A stretch of 64,000 nucleotides of DNA from contig CBFIBQ010000009.1 of the NCBI GenBank assembly GCA_965660875.1, forward strand, positions 48,640-112,639, in the 5' to 3' direction. The translations under genes and the position numbers were made by a program. Of the stretch, positions 60,020-64,000 are shown one piece after another. The notes under the pieces were generated by a model that worked only from the letters and a program-made list of their open reading frames with translations, was not told the origin of the DNA and did not search any database. The stretch is from UBA6770 sp965660875. GTDB taxonomy: Bacteria; Bacteroidota; Bacteroidia; Flavobacteriales_G; Salibacteraceae. The stretch's first letter is position 1; every line of letters begins with the position of its first letter.

Positions 60020-60568
60020 ATGTTGTCTGGAATTCGAAAGAAAAAAATTCATCGCTTATTCAAAGCCTATGATGCCAATGGAAACGGGTACCTGGATATG
60101 AACGATTTAATTCTTTTAACCAAAAACGTTTGTAAGGAATTTGGTTGGAGAGCAGGCTCACAACAAGAAAACAAATTCAAGTCGGTATTTTTTAAAATCT
60201 GGTCGAAGCTGTTTAGGGAGGCGGATTTAAATCACGACCACAAGGTAAGTTTAGCGGAGTTTTCCAATTACTTTGAAAGGATTACAAGCAGTGAAGAGCA
60301 ATTCTTTCTGCACATAAAACCCTACATGGACGAATTATTCCTTGTCATTGATTCGGACCACGATTACCTCCTGAGTAAATCCGACTTCATCAACTTCTTT
60401 AACGCTTTTTCCTTGGAATGGGAGCATGCAGAAACCGTATTCTATTCCATTGATGGCAACGGAGACGGTAAGATTTCACATCTAGAGTTTTACAATACGT
60501 TTTACGAGTTTTTTATGAGTGACAACCCAAAACTGGCCAGTAAAAACTTATTTGGTAAAATAAACTGA
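60020..60568 (+). CDS. Four-EF-hand calcium-binding protein
   Basis: 182 residues, no signal peptide, cytoplasmic. Four 12-residue EF loops: D18-ANGNGYLDMN-D29, D69-LNHDHKVSLA-E80, D111-SDHDYLLSKS-D122 and D145-GNGDGKISHL-E156. Loops 2 and 4 have the canonical Glu at position 12; loops 1 and 3 have Asp there. Overall arrangement is like calerythrin and sarcoplasmic calcium-binding proteins. It probably buffers or senses Ca2+; no partner can be deduced. It lies 32 nt after the C25-like gene. Confidence 0.88.
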   Translation: MLSGIRKKKIHRLFKAYDANGNGYLDMNDLILLTKNVCKEFGWRAGSQQENKFKSVFFKIWSKLFREADLNHDHKVSLAEFSNYFERITSSEEQFFLHIKPYMDELFLVIDSDHDYLLSKSDFINFFNAFSLEWEHAETVFYSIDGNGDGKISHLEFYNTFYEFFMSDNPKLASKNLFGKIN

Positions 60569-60588
60569 CCTGTTTGATTGCCCCACCT

Positions 60589-60596
60589 TACCTTTG
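60589..60596 (+). promoter_or_regulatory. Predicted -7 box of the DUF3817 gene
   Basis: TACCTTTG, 15 nt before the ATG at 60612. Confidence 0.45.
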
Positions 60597-60611
60597 GCAA
60601 AAACTTAGCGC

Positions 60612-60887
60612 ATGAATACCTTTAAATGGGTGGGTAGAGTTGAAGGTGCATCCTTCCTTTTTTTATTGCTTGTTGCAATGCCCATGAAATACATTTTTGG
60701 CGACCCACTTTACGTAAAATACGCTGGCTGGCTGCATGGGGTATTTTTTATGGCCTATTTTGCTGCAGCTATTTACGTGTTTTTTGAGTACAAATGGAGT
60801 GTAAAGAAACTGGCTTTAGCAGCTGTTGCAAGTTTGCTTCCCTTAGGTCCTTGGATTTTTGAAAAGAGATTGATTTCCGAGCACTAA
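60612..60887 (+). CDS. DUF3817 membrane protein
   Basis: 91 residues with three helices. FKWVGRVEGASFLFLLLVAM and YAGWLHGVFFMAYFAAAIYV are the DUF3817 signatures (conserved Glu in the first helix and His-Gly in the second), and LLPLGPWIFEKR the end. Function unknown; often described as YdzA-like. The last 4 nt overlap the convergent nitroreductase gene. Confidence 0.9.
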   Translation: MNTFKWVGRVEGASFLFLLLVAMPMKYIFGDPLYVKYAGWLHGVFFMAYFAAAIYVFFEYKWSVKKLALAAVASLLPLGPWIFEKRLISEH

Positions 60888-61474
60888 TCCATTCGCCAAT
60901 CCGTAAAATATTCGATTGGTTTTCGAGGTCTTTTTCGAGGCCAATCAACAGCCGGATATCCTATAAAAAGCTGTCCTAATAATTGATCTTCTTTTTCGAG
61001 ACCAACAAATGCTTTCATTTCTTCGGAATAAGTCATTCCGCCACTTCCCCAGTAAAAAGCCAAACCATAAGCAGTTGCCATAAGTGCCATATTTTGCACA
61101 GCTGCTGCAGTTGCGGCTATCTCCTCTACAAAAGGCACTTTAGCATCGGGATCTTTTTTTACTCCAACGATAATGATAGCGCTAGACTTTTCACAACGGT
61201 CGATAATCTTATTGTACTTCATGGTACTAAATTGATCTTCCGACATTTTTGATTTGTACAATTCGCTGTGAAATGCTCCGATTTTTTTTAATCCTTCTTC
61301 CATAAATACGCTAAAGCGCCAAGGTTGGGTGAGTCGGTGCGTTGGCGCCCATTTAGCGGCATTTATCAGTCGCTCTACTTGCTCTTTTTGAACCCTGCGT
61401 TCCGAAAACTGCTCGGGGAAAATCGTTCTTCTGTTTTCAATAATTTCATTCAGTTCGCTTAAGCTGTATTTCAT
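60884..61474 (-). CDS. Nitroreductase family protein (YdjA-like)
   Basis: 196 residues. ENRRTIFPEQFSERRVQKEQ with the FMN-binding Arg pair, AAKWAPTHRLTQPWRFSVF, and YGLAFYWGSGGMT followed by GYPAVDWPRKRPRKP are nitroreductase-fold motifs. The short length and the PWRF segment resemble E. coli YdjA. It is an FMN-dependent NAD(P)H oxidoreductase with unknown physiological substrate. It starts 2 nt after the AI-2E gene and ends the minus-strand operon. Confidence 0.9.
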   Translation of the reverse strand: MKYSLSELNEIIENRRTIFPEQFSERRVQKEQVERLINAAKWAPTHRLTQPWRFSVFMEEGLKKIGAFHSELYKSKMSEDQFSTMKYNKIIDRCEKSSAIIIVGVKKDPDAKVPFVEEIAATAAAVQNMALMATAYGLAFYWGSGGMTYSEEMKAFVGLEKEDQLLGQLFIGYPAVDWPRKRPRKPIEYFTDWRMD

Positions 61475-61476
61475 CT

Positions 61477-62583
61477 CTATAAGTTATCTGTAAGGTCTTG
61501 TACAATTTTAAACTCCGATAAGAATTCTTTGGCAATTATCCTAATTACGGTATACAAGGGTATAGCCAATATCATTGAAGTAATTCCACCTAGGGTTCCT
61601 GCAATGGAAATCACCAAAAATATCTCCAAGGGGTGCGCGTGTACACTGTTTGAGAATATAAGCGGCTGAAAGACGATATTGTCTAACAACTGAATGACCA
61701 AAAACACAACCGATACTATTCCGGCCAATGGCAGCAATTCATTTATTGGAGTAGTGTCTATTCCAGTGGTTATGGCAATCATAATACCCACAAACGCACC
61801 AATAAAAGGTCCTATGTAAGGAATAATATTAATGATTGCGGCAAAAATCGCTATCAGAAAAGCGTTTTTAATACCCAGCAATGCCAAGGTACCCAGCAGT
61901 AAAAAGAAAATAATGGAAATTTGCAATAATACTCCGAGGAAGTAACGAGAAAGAAGTTGCTTACTTTTCCGCGTCACTATTTTTGATTCTTCCTTATACC
62001 TTTCTGGTATCAAGGCAAATAATATTTCTCCAAAAAGTCCTTTTTCTTTAATGAAAAAGAAGGAAATGAAGGATATGGAAAAGAAAGCGATAAACACATT
62101 TCCCAATCCATTCAGCACGGAGGAAAAAATTACAGCAATATCCGACACGTTTAATACGTCTCGTAACCTTCCTTTTAGCACATCAACGCTCTGCGCTCCT
62201 TCTCCACTCAATATACCGTAGTCCTGCAATTGAGCGTCAAAATTCGAAATAGGGCCTTTTAGTTTGACCCAAATTTTATCGTAATCCAAGTTAGACAATA
62301 CACTAACTTCTGCAGAAATCACGGGTATTACGACACTCATAATTCCGATAATAACGCCCCAAATTAATATTAAAGCAAGCAACGCAGATATACCCCTAGG
62401 AATGTACAGTTTCTTGTATCGGAGCGTATCCAAATAACTTACTAAGGGATTTGCAATAACAGAAAGAATTCCAGAGATAAGCACGTAAATTATCAGTGTT
62501 TGCAAGTTCCAAAGCAAATACACCAATACCGCCAATAAGAGCACAAAAGACAGCGTTTTGATCCAATTATTTTGCTTAATCAT
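61477..62583 (-). CDS. AI-2E family transporter
   Basis: 368 residues with about eight membrane helices (about 10-28, 30-48, 65-88, 155-180, 215-245, 245-275, 285-305, 318-350). SRYFLGVLLQISIIFFLLLG, NAFLIAIFAAIINIIPYIGPFIGA and VQLLDNIVFQPLIFSNSVHAHPL, the family core, are visible. Members export autoinducer-2 or act as Na+/H+ antiporters; which one applies here is unknown. The 5' end overlaps the esterase gene by 8 nt, indicating coupled translation. Confidence 0.92.
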   Translation of the reverse strand: MIKQNNWIKTLSFVLLLAVLVYLLWNLQTLIIYVLISGILSVIANPLVSYLDTLRYKKLYIPRGISALLALILIWGVIIGIMSVVIPVISAEVSVLSNLDYDKIWVKLKGPISNFDAQLQDYGILSGEGAQSVDVLKGRLRDVLNVSDIAVIFSSVLNGLGNVFIAFFSISFISFFFIKEKGLFGEILFALIPERYKEESKIVTRKSKQLLSRYFLGVLLQISIIFFLLLGTLALLGIKNAFLIAIFAAIINIIPYIGPFIGAFVGIMIAITTGIDTTPINELLPLAGIVSVVFLVIQLLDNIVFQPLIFSNSVHAHPLEIFLVISIAGTLGGITSMILAIPLYTVIRIIAKEFLSEFKIVQDLTDNL

Positions 62584-63217
62584 GTGAAAGTTGTTTTAGC
62601 ATTGCAGAGTCTATTACATGTTTCCCCTCAAAACTAACCAATTGATATTCAATATCTGCATTCATCAGTTTGTACTCATTCATCAAAATCTTGGAAGCAT
62701 CAAAAAATTCATCTTGATTACCAAAAATGTAATAAATCTTACTGTCTAAAAACCGATTTTGGTATTGAGTAAAGTTTAAATCGTGTGCTAGAGAACCCGC
62801 CCAAAGCAACAGCTTGTTTACTTTAAACTGGGAACTGGCATACCAACGGCAACTAGTAGCTACACCTTGAGAAAAAGCCAATACATTGATTTCCTCAATG
62901 CTTGGATATTGTACTTTAATGTGCGCTACTAAAGACTCTAAGTACTTGTTGTTATCCGCAATATCCACCTCCCTATCATCGGAAGTCATCCAAGTAGCCC
63001 CTACTCTTCCTTTAAAACCCTCTAAATAATATCGGTTGAGCCCTTCGGGTGTCACCACAATAGTATCGTCCGCATGCAGTGCATCTATTTTTCGTTCAAA
63101 GTACTTAGCCTGCTGACCGTAACCGTGCACTGCCAGCCACATTTTTTTTGGGTTAACCGTATTGCCTCCAACTTGGTATCGGGCCGTACGCTCTGTCTTA
63201 AAAAAATGTTTACTCAA
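62576..63217 (-). CDS. Alpha/beta-hydrolase (carboxylesterase-like)
   Basis: 213 residues, cytoplasmic. WLAVHGYGQQAKYF has the oxyanion-hole His-Gly; NVLAFSQGVATSCRW holds the nucleophile Ser in AFSQG; IFGNQDEFFDAS the catalytic Asp; and FEGKHVIDSAML the catalytic His. It resembles small phospholipase/carboxylesterase proteins. Substrate unknown. It starts directly at the elbB stop (no gap) and overlaps the AI-2E gene by 8 nt. Confidence 0.85.
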   Translation of the reverse strand: MSKHFFKTERTARYQVGGNTVNPKKMWLAVHGYGQQAKYFERKIDALHADDTIVVTPEGLNRYYLEGFKGRVGATWMTSDDREVDIADNNKYLESLVAHIKVQYPSIEEINVLAFSQGVATSCRWYASSQFKVNKLLLWAGSLAHDLNFTQYQNRFLDSKIYYIFGNQDEFFDASKILMNEYKLMNADIEYQLVSFEGKHVIDSAMLKQLSHD

Positions 63218-63898
63218 CTACATTAAGGTTTTTAATGCGGCTACTGCATTTGAAATGCTCGTATCAATTTGAGCAATATTGGCCTCCATCATGTAGCACG
63301 GTGTCGTTACAATTTTATTCTGAGTATCTACAGCAGCTTTGTGCAGACTCGTCATTTCAGCTACGGCACCTAAGGATTCCATTCCTTCAGAGATTGCCGC
63401 TATCTCGTAAGGGGAGGCTTCTGCATCCGTTCCGACGGTCAGCTGAGCTGAGATACCGCTTCCCTCTAATGCTTTGGAAACAACTACTGGAGCCATGCAC
63501 ATAGCAAGTATGGGTTTGTTCAGTTTTACTGCACTTAAAATTATTGATTTTACCTGAGGAAGAATACTACAATTTGGTCCATCAAAAGCCCAGGTGGTTA
63601 AGTTCTTTGCTGCACCAAAACCACCGGGAAGTACCAAAGCATCGTAAGCATCCATAGTAACAGTGTCTAAATCTTTTATCGCTCCACGCGCAATTCGAGC
63701 CGCCTCAACAAGGATGTTTCGCTCTTCATCCATAGCTTCACCATTGGTATGATTTACCACGTGATATTGCTTTACATTGGGCGCAGCACATTGGTACTCA
63801 AATCCTGCTTTTTCCAAGTGAAGCAAGGTGAGTACCGCTTCGTGAATCTCTGAACCGTCGTAAACTCCATTTCCTGATAATACAACTAGTGCTTTCAT
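63218..63898 (-). CDS. elbB: ElbB-like glyoxalase (DJ-1/PfpI superfamily)
   Basis: 226 residues. KALVVLSGNGVYDGSEIHEA and YDALVLPGGFGAAKNLT are the ElbB signature; PILAMCMAPVVVSKAL contains the nucleophile Cys of the DJ-1 superfamily elbow. ElbB of E. coli has glyoxalase III activity and a historic, weakly supported link to isoprenoid synthesis. A detoxification role is likely. It follows the MoxR gene by 12 nt. Confidence 0.93.
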   Translation of the reverse strand: MKALVVLSGNGVYDGSEIHEAVLTLLHLEKAGFEYQCAAPNVKQYHVVNHTNGEAMDEERNILVEAARIARGAIKDLDTVTMDAYDALVLPGGFGAAKNLTTWAFDGPNCSILPQVKSIILSAVKLNKPILAMCMAPVVVSKALEGSGISAQLTVGTDAEASPYEIAAISEGMESLGAVAEMTSLHKAAVDTQNKIVTTPCYMMEANIAQIDTSISNAVAALKTLM

Positions 63899-63910
63899 CT
63901 CTACTCGTTT

Positions 63911-64000
63911 TTAAAGAATTTCTGAAATGATTTTTTCTACCGTGTATCCGTCGGCTTCGGCTCGGTAATTCCGCACAATTCTGTGCCTAAGCACCGAATA
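63911..64000 (-). CDS. MoxR-family AAA ATPase, C-terminal end (partial)
   Basis: The last 29 codons, ending at TAA (63911-63913), are in the window; the rest lies beyond 64000. VLRHRIVRNYRAEADGYTVE and the following KIISEIL match the end of MoxR AAA+ ATPases (HRI..N..AEA.G...). MoxR proteins act as chaperones with VWA-domain partners encoded nearby. It is the first visible gene of the minus-strand operon. Confidence 0.75.
   Translation of the reverse strand, partial: YSVLRHRIVRNYRAEADGYTVEKIISEIL

Noticed and set aside
1..64000. tRNA, rRNA, riboswitch or replication-origin features
   Set aside because: No cloverleaf, rRNA segment, known riboswitch core or DnaA-box cluster was recognised by eye in the intergenic gaps; a covariance-model search would be needed to exclude small RNAs.

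Overview
The window is a chromosomal segment of a Bacteroidota bacterium, most likely a Flavobacteriales relative. The evidence is convergent. Three secreted proteins end in type IX secretion (T9SS) sorting domains. There is a fused CcoNO cbb3 oxidase, a fused E1 alpha/beta 2-oxoacid dehydrogenase, a bacillithiol gene (bshA), a GH3/beta-lactamase fusion and an S46 dipeptidyl peptidase. Many genes carry the Bacteroidota -7 promoter box TAnnTTTG close to the start codon. No tRNA, rRNA or CRISPR array was seen. The sequence is AT-rich and densely coding, with many overlapping or 0-5 nt gene junctions.

Layout. 1-2.4 kb: 3' end of folE, then cysS, dcd and yidD. 2.4-5.9 kb: a secreted Ala/Lys/Glu coiled-coil protein divergent from a THUMP-type rRNA methyltransferase. 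6.1-15.8 kb: two T9SS proteins, the first a 2404-residue surface protein built of six ~305-residue super-repeats. 15.9-22.3 kb: cbb3 oxidase cluster ccoS-ccoNO-ccoQ-ccoP-ccoG-ccoH-safE, with an FNR-type palindrome upstream. 22.3-29.8 kb: photolyase, a copper-monooxygenase-like lipoprotein, rpmB, cinA, two glycosyltransferases, DUF4199, a THX-like protein with a histone-H1-like tail, and HU. 30-43.4 kb: DPP11-like peptidase, hemN (with an FNR-type site), E1 alpha/beta fusion, LtaS-like/DAG-kinase/SUI1 operon, a small lipoprotein, bshA and the GH3-beta-lactamase fusion. 43.6-50.4 kb: an accessory island on the minus strand. 50.6-60.9 kb: mutL, two rhomboid proteases, a membrane EEP hydrolase, 5'-nucleotidase, fdhD, a C25-like T9SS protein, an EF-hand protein and DUF3817. 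60.9-64 kb: minus-strand operon MoxR-elbB-hydrolase-AI-2E transporter-nitroreductase.

The most striking object is in the accessory island. A type IIG (Eco57I-like) restriction-modification enzyme carries, in frame between methyltransferase motifs I and IV, a complete Y1/HUH (IS200/REP-type, RAYT-like) transposase domain. Both the HUH motif and the candidate catalytic tyrosine are present, and a perfect 10-bp-arm REP-like palindrome lies inside the domain's own coding DNA. The neighbours are a DUF2971 protein, a DUF488 protein coupled to an uncharacterised partner, and a 45-residue basic ORF upstream. This looks like a defence island with an unusual fused enzyme; a defence role is inferred, not shown.

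Supporting logic elsewhere: FNR-type palindromes before both hemN and the cbb3 cluster suggest a shared low-oxygen regulator. The LtaS-like phosphotransferase and the lipid kinase overlap by 4 nt, consistent with recycling of diacylglycerol released by the first enzyme.
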